A stretch of 28,743 nucleotides of DNA from CAVIQK01 sp964613035 (GTDB lineage Bacteria > Bacillota > Clostridia > Christensenellales > DTU072): contig CAZTFQ010000019.1 of the NCBI GenBank assembly GCA_964613035.1, positions 1 through 28,743 of the forward strand, given 5' to 3'. The position numbers and the translations under genes are program-made. Below are positions 1-6,575 of the stretch, in pieces. Within the stretch, counting starts at the first letter, position 1. Every line of letters begins with the position of its first letter. The notes beneath the pieces were generated by a model, which worked only from the letters and a program-made list of their open reading frames with translations, was not told the origin of the DNA and ran no database searches.

Positions 1-11
1 CCCCCCCCGAT

Positions 12-49
12 GAATTGTCAACAATTTTCCATAAAATTATTGACAATTC
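12..49. repeat. 17-bp imperfect inverted repeat (hairpin)
   Basis: Bases 12-28 and 33-49 are inverted copies of each other with one mismatch, separated by the 4-base loop CCAT. The arms are AT-rich and contain GAATTGTCAA. The element follows a run of eight C at the window edge and precedes the small-hairpin array at 61-138. It could be one end of a short intergenic repeat element. There is no run of T typical of a terminator. Confidence 0.75.
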
Positions 50-60
50 TTCAATTAAAT

Positions 61-138
61 GAATCCTGACGGATTCGTTATATTCGTCTGACGACGAGTG
101 AAATTCACCGTTGGTGAGTGAAATTCGCCTGACGGCGA
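61..138. repeat. array of four evenly spaced mini-hairpins, mostly with TGAC loops
   Basis: Four small perfect stems follow one another. They are GAATCC-TGAC-GGATTC at 61-76, TCGTC-TGAC-GACGA at 84-97, TCACC-GTT-GGTGA at 105-117 and TCGCC-TGAC-GGCGA at 125-138. Centres are 20-22 bases apart and the linkers are near-identical (GAGTGAAATT). Stem sequences differ while pairing is kept, which looks like compensatory change. It is probably a genome-wide intergenic repeat family; its function is unknown. Confidence 0.7.
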
Positions 139-158
139 GTTAAGGATTTACTCAGCTT

Positions 159-204
159 TGACAGCTAGAGTTATCGGCACTACGTGCCTAGAATACAGCT
201 GTCA
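159..204. other. two-level stem-loop between the repeat array and the terminator
   Basis: TGACAGCT (159-166) pairs with AGCTGTCA (197-204). Inside, GGCAC (176-180) pairs with GTGCC (184-188) around a TAC loop. It sits directly next to the terminator at 214-242, so it may belong to the same intergenic element. No coding potential is apparent. Confidence 0.5.
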
Positions 205-213
205 GCCTGCGCT

Positions 214-242
214 AAAAAAGACATCGCAAGGATGTCTTTTTT
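214..242. terminator. bidirectional intrinsic terminator
   Basis: A perfect 12-bp stem is formed by AAAAAAGACATC (214-225) and GATGTCTTTTTT (231-242) around the loop GCAAG. Both strands end in six T, so it can act in either direction. On the minus strand it would end the transcript of the NYN-LOTUS gene that stops at 376. Confidence 0.8.
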
Positions 243-273
243 GTTCTTAAATGGATTTTTCTTTTCGATTAGA

Positions 274-373
274 TTGGGCGTCAGACGAGGCAGGCGCGGA
301 ATGTTCCGAGTGAAGTGTACTTTGACGTACTCGAACGAGGAAACCCGTAAGCCTAACGTGGTATCACGCCCAA
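274..373 (-). other. structured 3' untranslated region after the NYN-LOTUS gene
   Basis: This begins directly after the stop codon of the NYN-LOTUS gene. An 8-bp closing stem joins 366-373 to 274-281 (TTGGGCGT with ACGCCCAA). Inside, 329-336 pairs with 303-311 (eight pairs, one bulged base), and a weak GTAC/GTAC pairing lies within that loop. The minus-strand terminator at 214-242 follows. It could be a 3' stabilising structure, a processed small RNA or an intergenic repeat; nothing identifies a known RNA family. Confidence 0.4.
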
Positions 374-375
374 GA

Positions 376-1197
376 TTATCGAAAAGGATACAGATAGAGG
401 ATGGACCCGTTAGGATTATTGGGCATCTGGATGACGCCTTTTTGATATTCAGGCAAAAACTTGAGAAGTTTTTCCATAAGTTGAGAGACGTTTTTCGAGT
501 TATAGTTCTGGGGAATGAAGTCGGCGTATTTTTTCTTCATATTATCGGCTATAGCCGAGTAATAGGCGTAACCGGAATCGCTCGTAGAGATGAGCTCCGA
601 AATAATCGACTTGAGGGCGGAGAGCTTTTCTTCCTCCAGAGGGCAAGATTCCTGCGCGGGGCGAGAGGGCTTCTTGCGAGATTTTTTCTTTTTCTCGGAG
701 TCCTTAGAGTCCTTAACGTCGGGGGAACCTTTCTCGAGAGGCTTGGGGGATTTTTCCGCCTTGTCTTCTTTTTCTTCCTCGTCCAGATAGACGTACTCGC
801 TAAAGGCGTTGATGAATTCCTTACGGGCGTTTTTCGTACCCATACCGACGACGATTTTATCGTTCTCTTTAAGTTCTTGCGCAAGGCGAGTGAAGTCGCT
901 GTCGTTGGAGACGATGCAGAAGGTCGTGATGAAAGGCTTCTCGTAGAGGATTTTCATTGCCTGAATGGCGAGCGCCATATCGGAGCTGTTCTTCCCCTTG
1001 CGGAGGTTGTATTGCTGAATGCCCGTCATGGCGTTGTCTTTGGCTTCCGCCGACCATTGCTGTAGATTGGTAGAGATAAGATTGCCTATAATCATCTTAA
1101 TGAGAACGTTGCCGCGTTCTTCCATCATAGAGATGATCTTCTTGGCGTTTTTATGACCGATGTTTTCCGCATCTATTAAAATTGCTATTTTTTCCAT
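376..1197 (-). CDS. NYN-domain (LabA/DUF88-like) nuclease with C-terminal OST-HTH/LOTUS domain
   Basis: A predicted cytoplasmic protein of 273 residues. Residues 1-137 form a NYN domain of the PIN-like fold: AILIDAENI places the first acid at D9, SSDMALAI the second at D73, and SNDSD gives D99 and D101. These are the expected metal-binding acids of a ribonuclease. Residues 140-188 are a charged Lys/Glu/Ser linker. Residues 190-273 resemble an OST-HTH/LOTUS RNA-binding domain (SAIADNMKKKY, then QLMEKLLKF). The NYN plus OST-HTH pairing is known in bacteria; substrates are generally unknown. The start is supported by GGAG seven to eight bases upstream. A good promoter overlaps the stop of the upstream arsR-like gene, so it can be transcribed alone. 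Confidence 0.85.
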   Translation of the reverse strand: MEKIAILIDAENIGHKNAKKIISMMEERGNVLIKMIIGNLISTNLQQWSAEAKDNAMTGIQQYNLRKGKNSSDMALAIQAMKILYEKPFITTFCIVSNDSDFTRLAQELKENDKIVVGMGTKNARKEFINAFSEYVYLDEEEKEDKAEKSPKPLEKGSPDVKDSKDSEKKKKSRKKPSRPAQESCPLEEEKLSALKSIISELISTSDSGYAYYSAIADNMKKKYADFIPQNYNSKNVSQLMEKLLKFLPEYQKGVIQMPNNPNGSILYLYPFR

Positions 1198-1242
1198 ATT
1201 ACTCCTACTCTCATAATTAAGGGAGAGAATTTTTTCGATAAT

Positions 1243-1271
1243 ATTGTACCAAAGGGTGTCGATTAAGTCAA
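1243..1271 (-). promoter_or_regulatory. sigma-A-type promoter of the NYN-LOTUS gene
   Basis: TTGACT (1271-1266) and TACAAT (1248-1243) are 17 bases apart on the minus strand. The predicted start is near 1236, giving a leader of about 39 nt that holds a small CTCTC/GAGAG hairpin just before the Shine-Dalgarno sequence. The -35 box overlaps the stop codon of the ArsR-type gene. Confidence 0.65.
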
Positions 1272-1609
1272 CGGGTGCTGTCGAGGTAGCTGGCGCCTAT
1301 AAACATAACGTCGTTGATGTACTTATTGACGATGCGATAATAGAGGAGCTTGCCGTCTCTTCTGTAACCTACGAAACCTGCGTCACGGAGAATCTTCAGC
1401 TGATGGGATACGGTGGTCTGATTGAGATTAAGTATCCGCGTGAGGTCCGTTACGCACATCTCTGATATAGACAGACACGAGAGAAGCTTGATACGCGTAA
1501 GGTCGGAAAAGACTCCGAAGAAATTGACCAAATCGTAAAAAACCGTATTCTTAGGCAAATAAGCCTTAATTGCGCCCTCCGTCGAATCGGCGCGGACCGT
1601 ATTATCCAT
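1268..1609 (-). CDS. ArsR/SmtB-family winged-helix transcriptional regulator
   Basis: A 113-residue protein, the usual ArsR length. The core is recognisable: residues 34-48 (FSDLTRIKLLSCLS), the recognition helix region 55-80 (DLTRILNLNQTTVSHQLKILRDAGFV) and the wing 81-92 (GYRRDGKLLYYR). The arsenic/cadmium site of classical members is a Cys-Val-Cys in the first helix of this region. Here it reads ECVTD-like (E50 M51 C52 V53 T54 D55) with a single Cys, and no His/Asp pairs of the alpha-5 site are seen. Metal sensing is therefore doubtful. The start has GAGGTGATT just upstream and its own promoter. No efflux or arsenate gene is adjacent; the nearest target candidates are the NYN gene or the divergent microprotein. 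Confidence 0.9.
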   Translation of the reverse strand: MDNTVRADSTEGAIKAYLPKNTVFYDLVNFFGVFSDLTRIKLLSCLSISEMCVTDLTRILNLNQTTVSHQLKILRDAGFVGYRRDGKLLYYRIVNKYINDVMFIGASYLDSTR

Positions 1610-1626
1610 ATAATCACCTCGACTCG

Positions 1627-1656
1627 ATTATACAACGGAAAACAAAGTCGTCACAA
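1627..1656 (-). promoter_or_regulatory. promoter of the ArsR-type gene
   Basis: TATAAT (1632-1627) with TTGTGA (1656-1651) at an 18-base spacing on the minus strand. Predicted start near 1620, about 11 nt before the ATG, which leaves just enough room for the GAGGTGATT ribosome binding site. No convincing operator palindrome was found. Confidence 0.5.
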
Positions 1657-1713
1657 CGCGGGAAATTGTCGCATATTGTTGTAATTAGAAAAATAGTGTA
1701 ATCGGAGGTCGAA

Positions 1714-1860
1714 ATGAACAATCTTTTACCGTTGTTGCTGGTCTTATTGTTGTCGGGAGACGGAGAAAACAATATTATGCTGGCATTGTGTCTGGTCCTG
1801 TTATTATCCGATAGCGGCGGAAGCGGCGGCACGGACGGGTCGTGCGGATGCACTCTTTAA
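1714..1860 (+). CDS. 48-residue hydrophobic microprotein with duplicated Leu-rich segments
   Basis: ATG at 1714 is preceded by a very good ribosome binding site (CGGAGG, seven bases away) and the frame runs to TAA at 1858. The protein has two similar halves: LLPLLLVLLL followed by polar SGDGENN, then MLALCLVLLL followed by SDSGGSGGTDG, and it ends with SCGCTL. The hydrophobic runs are 10 residues each, short for membrane spans. I do not recognise a named family. It is read divergently from the ArsR-type gene, and its last four bases overlap the end of the convergent membrane-protein gene. It could be a small membrane, spore or secreted Cys-containing peptide. The call as a gene rests on the binding site and the internal symmetry. 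Confidence 0.6.
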   Translation: MNNLLPLLLVLLLSGDGENNIMLALCLVLLLSDSGGSGGTDGSCGCTL

Positions 1861-2375
1861 GACAGCTTGCCGAGGCGTTTTCCTATATAATCGTAGAGCT
1901 CCAGCACTATGAAGTCGTATATCAAGAAGGCTACGACGAATACCGCGTCGAAGACGAAAAATATCGCGGTTTCGGAGAATCCGTCCAAGAAGACGAGCTT
2001 GTCGACGTCTATGACGAGTAATCCGGCGAGAGTATATATTACGTAAAAAACGAGAGTTGCGTACAGAATCTTGACGGGGACGGTCAGGACGGTTTTTATT
2101 CCCTTTCTCTTGGCTGATATCGTAAGTATGATATAGAAGCTACCGAGTAGGACGTACGGAATAACGGACGTCTGAGCGATAATCGCGCCGAGGACAATCA
2201 CGGCTATAGAGGCGAGAGCGGATTCTCTGACATATCCGCGCGACATGGGGATAATCGTCCCCACCGCAGCCAATACGGTGAAAGTCAGTTTCATCGACGG
2301 GACGAAACGGGACAGTATTATGAATACTAAAGCCACGGCTGCACCGATTGCCGCCGTGGCTATTTTTTTACTCAT
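1857..2375 (-). CDS. small integral membrane protein of unknown function
   Basis: A 172-residue, very hydrophobic protein with about five membrane segments: roughly residues 5-25, 30-47, 52-85 (probably two), 98-125 and 134-160. A Lys/Arg-rich loop (SAKRKG) lies near residue 90. The size and the N-terminal pattern ILSRFVPSMKLTFTVLAAV resemble the small substrate-binding S components of ECF transporters, but I cannot assign it to one. It is the last gene of the six-gene operon. Its ATG directly abuts the stop codon of the J-like/TPR gene and there is no clear ribosome binding site, so translation is probably coupled. No terminator follows; the convergent microprotein gene overlaps its end by four bases. 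Confidence 0.75.
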   Translation of the reverse strand: MSKKIATAAIGAAVALVFIILSRFVPSMKLTFTVLAAVGTIIPMSRGYVRESALASIAVIVLGAIIAQTSVIPYVLLGSFYIILTISAKRKGIKTVLTVPVKILYATLVFYVIYTLAGLLVIDVDKLVFLDGFSETAIFFVFDAVFVVAFLIYDFIVLELYDYIGKRLGKLS

Positions 2376-3014
2376 TTAACAACAAGCGATAAGGTCGCCG
2401 CCCATACATTCGCAACAGCAGTCCGCGCAGATGAGAGTGCTACAGCAGTCGCAAATATCGTCGCTTCTTCCTCTAAACGACGACGTCGTCTGATAATTGA
2501 CCTTGCCGTCGGAGTTGTTGACCTTGGCGTAGTAATTGTCGTGGAATTTTTCGCTCTTGCCTTTCATCGCCTCTTCGATACCCTTCAAGGTGTCTTTATA
2601 CTTCTGATTGTCGGGCTCGAGGTCCACTGCCATTTGGAGTTCTCTTCTGGCGTCGTTGTGCCAGCTTTTTTGATAATAAATACCGCCTTGGAGATAATGC
2701 CAGCGTGCGGAACGACGATTGAGCTTATTGAGCTCTTCCTGTGCGGCGTCGTACTTTTTATCGCGAATAAGCCCCTCTATTTTATCCAAGACTTCTTCCG
2801 AGTTGTCTATATAATATCTATCCTCCAATATCTCCAGACAATCTTTATACGCTTCGTCCAGTTCTTCCAGTCGGTCGCAGGCTTCTCTGCCTACTTCGCC
2901 GGGCTCGAACCTCTTATCTATCCACTCCTCTCTCAAGCGAGAATAAGCGTCGTAAAGTTCCGTTTGGGATACCGATTCGGTTACGCCGAGCACCTTAAAG
3001 GGATTTTTTGTCAT
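2376..3014 (-). CDS. J-like domain plus TPR-like protein with Cys-rich tail
   Basis: 212 residues. Residues 5-62 match the start of a DnaJ domain (NPFKVLGVTESVSQTELYDAY), but the HPD tripeptide that stimulates Hsp70 is absent: the turn after helix II reads KRFEPGE. Residues 72-150 look like helical tetratricopeptide-type repeats (DKKYDAAQEELNKL, then ARWHYLQGGIYYQKSWHNDARREL). The last 25 residues hold ten Cys, at 188, 190, 191, 196, 199-201, 203, 211 and 212, which could bind metal. The gene overlaps the DUF5685-like gene by 20 bases and has an AGGAG site six bases before ATG. It is probably a scaffold or adaptor working with its two operon neighbours; this is inference. Confidence 0.75.
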   Translation of the reverse strand: MTKNPFKVLGVTESVSQTELYDAYSRLREEWIDKRFEPGEVGREACDRLEELDEAYKDCLEILEDRYYIDNSEEVLDKIEGLIRDKKYDAAQEELNKLNRRSARWHYLQGGIYYQKSWHNDARRELQMAVDLEPDNQKYKDTLKGIEEAMKGKSEKFHDNYYAKVNNSDGKVNYQTTSSFRGRSDDICDCCSTLICADCCCECMGGDLIACC

Positions 3015-3849
3015 ATTTTTCTCCTGATAAAACTTTTTGTTTTCTTTGTTCCAGCCCCAAGTAAATTATATTGGACAACGGACCGTCGGCGGTCTTGAGG
3101 GGGATGTCGTCGAAGATTCTTTTAACGGTCTCTATCGAGGCATTGAGGGTCTCCGTAGCGAGGGTGACGGCGGCGTTGCGCCGGTCTAGGGGGGTAAGGC
3201 TCATATCCGCGAGGGGATTGAAACGATTGTTCTCGATATCGTCGTCGTAATCGTCGAGGGCGTCTATGACGTAGATATATCTGCCCAGATTATAGAACAG
3301 CTCTCCGAGCGGCTCGTAGTCCTTTTTGACGACGGCGGCAGCCGATCTCAAAATCTTCGCAAAGGGATCCGCCATGGCGTCGAGAGAATGATTGCCTTCT
3401 CTCTCCATCTTAGCCAGTCTCTCGTACTCTCTGCGGCAAATCTCGTCGAAGTCTTTTAGAGCTCTTTTCGCCTTTTTGTATCCCGAAGATATAATCGCTC
3501 TGCCGACGCCTTTTAAGAGGCGTTTTTCGTCGTTGACGTCGTCTACTGCTTTATAATGTCCGAGAATCGCATTGATATACGCGACCGTCTCGAAAGAATG
3601 CTCGCATCTGACGCAATTGACCTTTTTTATCCAATGAATCGGGCAATGCTCTTTTTTTACGACGGGCGTTTCGTCTCCGAGCGCCGCGGAAAACATCGCG
3701 AGCAGCGTTATATCGTAAGACAACGTCAGTCTGGCGCATTGACCGGTACAGTCGCCGATAGCCTTACATATGCCGCAGTAATACGCGCGATACAGCTCGT
3801 AATCCTTGACTAATATATTGGGCTTGTCGGGGACGACGTAACCGAACAT
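2995..3849 (-). CDS. DUF5685-like protein with prenyl-synthase-like Asp motifs
   Basis: 284 residues starting MFGYVVPDKPNILVKDYELY, the typical opening of DUF5685 proteins of Clostridia. A cysteine cluster (C25, C28, C34, C38) is followed by C69, C79 and C82. Two acidic motifs stand out: D103-D104-V-N-D107, and residues 189-211, which read LG...D196-x-L-D199-D200-x-D202-D203-D204 and then NNRF. Their order and spacing recall the two Asp-rich motifs of squalene/phytoene-synthase-fold proteins. That resemblance is my reading, not a database result. The start codon shares one base with the trpS stop (TAATG), showing translational coupling. It probably acts with the J-like/TPR and membrane proteins encoded next. 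Confidence 0.7.
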   Translation of the reverse strand: MFGYVVPDKPNILVKDYELYRAYYCGICKAIGDCTGQCARLTLSYDITLLAMFSAALGDETPVVKKEHCPIHWIKKVNCVRCEHSFETVAYINAILGHYKAVDDVNDEKRLLKGVGRAIISSGYKKAKRALKDFDEICRREYERLAKMEREGNHSLDAMADPFAKILRSAAAVVKKDYEPLGELFYNLGRYIYVIDALDDYDDDIENNRFNPLADMSLTPLDRRNAAVTLATETLNASIETVKRIFDDIPLKTADGPLSNIIYLGLEQRKQKVLSGEKYDKKSL

Positions 3850-4850
3850 TATCTACCTACCAGACCGACCTTTTTATAGACTTTATTAAGAGTTTTGTAA
3901 GCGATACGACCGGCTTTTTCCGCTCCGAGAGCGGCAATTTCTTTAAGGTAATCCTTATTGCTCATAAGTCTGTCGTACTCTTCTCTGACGGGACGGAGTT
4001 TTTCCACGACCGACTCGCCTACTTCTCTTTTGAAATCCGCATAACCTCTGCCCTCGAAGGACTTGACGATATCGTCGATACTTCTGTCGGTCATAGCGGA
4101 CATAATGGTTAGCAAGTTGGAGACGCCGGGCTTATTGACCTCGTCGTATCCGACGACCGTATCGGAATCGGTGACGGCGCGCTTAAACTTACGCATAATC
4201 GTATCGGGGTCGTCGAGAATATTGACGGAGCCGTTGGGGTCGGGGTCGGACTTGGACATTTTCGCGGTCGGGTCCTGAAGAGAGAAGACCTTGGCGCCCG
4301 ACTTGGGATAAAAGCCTTCCGGGACCTTAAAAGTACCGGGGTAGATAGCATTGAATCTCTCCGCGATATCGCGAGTTATTTCAAGATGTTGTTTTTGGTC
4401 GATGCCGACGGGAACGAGATCCGTCTGGAAAAGAAGAATATCCGCCGCCATAAGGACGGGATAATCCATCAATCCCATATTTATATTATCGGAGTGTTTT
4501 CTGGATTTTTCCTTAAATTGAGTCATACGAGACATTTCTCCGATATAAGTATAGCAATTAAGTATCCAACACAACTCTGCGTGAGCGGGAAGATGAGACT
4601 GGAAGTAGATTATGTTTTCTTCCGGATTAAGACCGCAAGCGAGATACTGCGCAAAGAAGCTCAGCGCTCTGGCTCTGAACTCCGCGGGGTTTTGTCTGAC
4701 CGTCAACGCGTGAAGATCCGCTATCTCGTATACGGCATTGTATTCTTTGCCGAGTTTTAGCCAATTGCGGACGGCTCCTATATAATTGCCTATCGTGATA
4801 CAGCCGGTAGGTTGTATTCCGCTATAGAGCGTCGGCTTAATCGTATCCAT
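3849..4850 (-). CDS. trpS: tryptophan--tRNA ligase
   Basis: Class I aminoacyl-tRNA synthetase of 333 residues, the normal bacterial length. It charges tRNA-Trp using ATP and tryptophan in the cytoplasm. Visible signatures are GIQPTG (11-16), the HIGH-equivalent TIGN (19-22), VGIDQKQH (148-155) and KMSKS (197-201). An AGGAG site lies ten bases before ATG. It follows the threonine-synthase-like gene by three bases and overlaps the DUF5685-like gene by one base, so it is in the middle of a six-gene operon. I see no T-box leader before the operon's promoter or in front of trpS, so control by uncharged tRNA is not evident here. Confidence 0.97.
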   Translation of the reverse strand: MDTIKPTLYSGIQPTGCITIGNYIGAVRNWLKLGKEYNAVYEIADLHALTVRQNPAEFRARALSFFAQYLACGLNPEENIIYFQSHLPAHAELCWILNCYTYIGEMSRMTQFKEKSRKHSDNINMGLMDYPVLMAADILLFQTDLVPVGIDQKQHLEITRDIAERFNAIYPGTFKVPEGFYPKSGAKVFSLQDPTAKMSKSDPDPNGSVNILDDPDTIMRKFKRAVTDSDTVVGYDEVNKPGVSNLLTIMSAMTDRSIDDIVKSFEGRGYADFKREVGESVVEKLRPVREEYDRLMSNKDYLKEIAALGAEKAGRIAYKTLNKVYKKVGLVGR

Positions 4851-4853
4851 GGT

Positions 4854-6098
4854 CTATTTTCTCCTATATAAATTAAGTATAACGTCTATCAAATCTTCTT
4901 TTCCCGCGTGAGTGCCTTTAGAGACTTTTTTACTCCATACTCCCGCCAGTGAAGATGGTATCTCGACTCCGGTAAATTCTCTGAGTTTTTTCGAGGCTAC
5001 GGAGGCGTCTTTTTCATTCTCGCCGAGAATCGCACGACAGACCGCGAGAGGGTCGTCGTACGGCGTGGACACCGTCACTACGATAGACGGGGTATAATCC
5101 TGAACCTCTCCGAGATACTTGAAATAAGCCGCGCTCGCCGATGCGGAACGAGCGTCGAGTACGTAATCGAAGTCGTCGTAAAACTCTTCTATTTCCTCTT
5201 TTATTTCGTTATCCGTGACGTCGAAGCAAGAGACGTTTTTTGAACGAAAGTCGGGGTTATTTTCTCCGACGATTATTTTCCCTATCGGGAGTCCCGCGCC
5301 GAGGGCGTATTCGGCGGCTTTTAAGAGTCTCTTCTCTCCCTTAGGCAAGAATATGTTGACTTTATCTCCGACGGTTATTTCCTCGGAAGCGACCAGATCG
5401 CAATAAGCGGAAACCAGCACCGATACATACGGGACCGTTTCCGCGATATTATCGGAAAGGTCCACTAAAAAGTAATCGTCTTTCAACTCCGAAAAACGTC
5501 CCGAAGAAACTGCTTCCGCGATAAGAGCTTCGGCTTCTTTTTCCGTACCGTCGAACTCGACCGTCTTGATGCCGTCGGTAGATAAGAGACGACGTTTTTT
5601 TAGAGGAGACAGGTCTCTAGACGCTATGACGAGGACGTCTACGTCGTCGGCGTACGAGGACATAGCCATACCGTCTAGCGCGTCGGTCGTAACGATAAGA
5701 GGACGACGATTGTCTGCTTTTATTTCTTTAGCGCGGTTAATCAGAGCGGATAAAGTGGACGCCGCGACGTCAGATGAGTCTGCCGAACGTCCGTGCCAAA
5801 GTTCTGCCAAAAACAAACCGTCGTCCACTTTGACCACGGGGACGGGGTCGTTGTCCTCGAAGGTAGCGGAAGCGGTCGTCAGCATTCTCAAGACGTCGAG
5901 CTTGTCTACGGAAGTGAAGTAGCCGGCATACACGAAAGTGGCTCTGGCGGCATAATCCATAGAAGAAAGTCTCTCGATATCGGTCTTTCTTAAGATAGGA
6001 AATGACGACGGATGAAAATCACCGCCGTCACTTACGTCTCTCAATATCATATCGATATCGGAGAGTTTTGTGTGCCTTTCTTGAGATATATAATCCAT
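4854..6098 (-). CDS. threonine-synthase-like protein lacking the PLP lysine (probable pseudoenzyme)
   Basis: 414 residues, shorter than most ThrC proteins of this type (usually near 490). The ThrC order is preserved: an N-terminal region with DGGDFHP (24-30), HGRSADSSD (102-110) where ThrC has HG-P-T-x-A-F-K-D, SDNIAETVPYVSVLVSAY (215-232) for the NSxN-R-x-P-Q segment, GDKVNIFLPKG (244-254), AGLPIGKIIVGEN (268-280) and VSTPYDDP (343-350). The PLP-binding Lys is Ser109. The phosphate-binding GDTG is lost (region 136-145) and GNFGD of the VPTGNFGD motif reads GEKRL. It should not bind PLP or make threonine. The frame is fully open with normal codon use, so this is a conserved-looking protein rather than debris. 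It directly follows the P-loop gene and precedes trpS. Confidence 0.8.
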   Translation of the reverse strand: MDYISQERHTKLSDIDMILRDVSDGGDFHPSSFPILRKTDIERLSSMDYAARATFVYAGYFTSVDKLDVLRMLTTASATFEDNDPVPVVKVDDGLFLAELWHGRSADSSDVAASTLSALINRAKEIKADNRRPLIVTTDALDGMAMSSYADDVDVLVIASRDLSPLKKRRLLSTDGIKTVEFDGTEKEAEALIAEAVSSGRFSELKDDYFLVDLSDNIAETVPYVSVLVSAYCDLVASEEITVGDKVNIFLPKGEKRLLKAAEYALGAGLPIGKIIVGENNPDFRSKNVSCFDVTDNEIKEEIEEFYDDFDYVLDARSASASAAYFKYLGEVQDYTPSIVVTVSTPYDDPLAVCRAILGENEKDASVASKKLREFTGVEIPSSLAGVWSKKVSKGTHAGKEDLIDVILNLYRRK

Positions 6099-6509
6099 TT
6101 AGTCTATATATTGCTTAAAGAAATCGGGAATCTCTTCGAGGTCTCTGGATATCGTCAGGGTGAAGTTGACCTCGTTCTTGTCGGAGATTTTTTTGAGCTC
6201 GTCCATAAAATGAGACATATCTTCTATCTGATTGTTCATCATTCTGACCGCGCCGTCGATGAAAATTTCCTTAATGTCGTAGTTGCCTGCGAGCAGTCCT
6301 CTTATGAATCCGAGGAGACCGTTTTCGTCGCAGATGCCGTACTCTGTGGTGTCTATATAGCGAATAACGTATTTAACTTCGCTGACGTGGCGACCGTTGT
6401 CCGTGAGATAAATGACGTCGCCGGGAGAATTGACGCCTCTCTCGTTGGCTACGTCGATGATTCTTTTTGTCTTGCCTGTACCTTTGCCGCCGTAAATAAT
6501 TTTTATCAT
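6099..6509 (-). CDS. small P-loop ATPase-like protein
   Basis: 136 residues. The Walker A motif GGKGTGKT is at residues 7-14, and a hydrophobic strand ending in Asp (EIFIDGAV, about 81-88) may be Walker B. No further family signature is recognised, but a small P-loop protein of this kind is seen as an unnamed ATP-binding protein in clostridia. It is the first gene of the operon: a strong AAGGAGG lies seven bases before ATG and a promoter lies about 40 bases upstream. The next gene's ATG abuts its stop codon. The binding role is inferred from Walker A only. Confidence 0.75.
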   Translation of the reverse strand: MIKIIYGGKGTGKTKRIIDVANERGVNSPGDVIYLTDNGRHVSEVKYVIRYIDTTEYGICDENGLLGFIRGLLAGNYDIKEIFIDGAVRMMNNQIEDMSHFMDELKKISDKNEVNFTLTISRDLEEIPDFFKQYID

Positions 6510-6546
6510 TTTAGCCTCCTTGTGAGCTTGCTGTTACTATATGTTT

Positions 6547-6575
6547 ATTATACTTGATTATCGACCTTTTTACAA
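6547..6575 (-). promoter_or_regulatory. promoter of the six-gene trpS operon
   Basis: TTGTAA (6575-6570) and TATAAT (6552-6547) are 17 bases apart on the minus strand. The predicted start is near 6540, about 31 nt before the first ATG at 6509. It is the only clear promoter before the run of genes from 6509 down to 1857. Confidence 0.7.

Noticed and set aside
184..1065. Long plus-strand open frame opposite the NYN-LOTUS gene
   Set aside because: It is antisense to a well-supported gene, has no ribosome binding site, and its Phe/Arg/Leu-rich product matches no family; it also runs through a terminator hairpin.
1614..1853. 79-codon minus-strand open frame opposite the microprotein
   Set aside because: Low-complexity Ser/Pro/Asn product, no ribosome binding site, and antisense to the better supported 48-codon gene.
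4851..4900. T-box leader upstream of trpS
   Set aside because: trpS follows the preceding gene by three bases, and no specifier hairpin or T-box sequence is seen here or before the operon promoter at 6547-6575.
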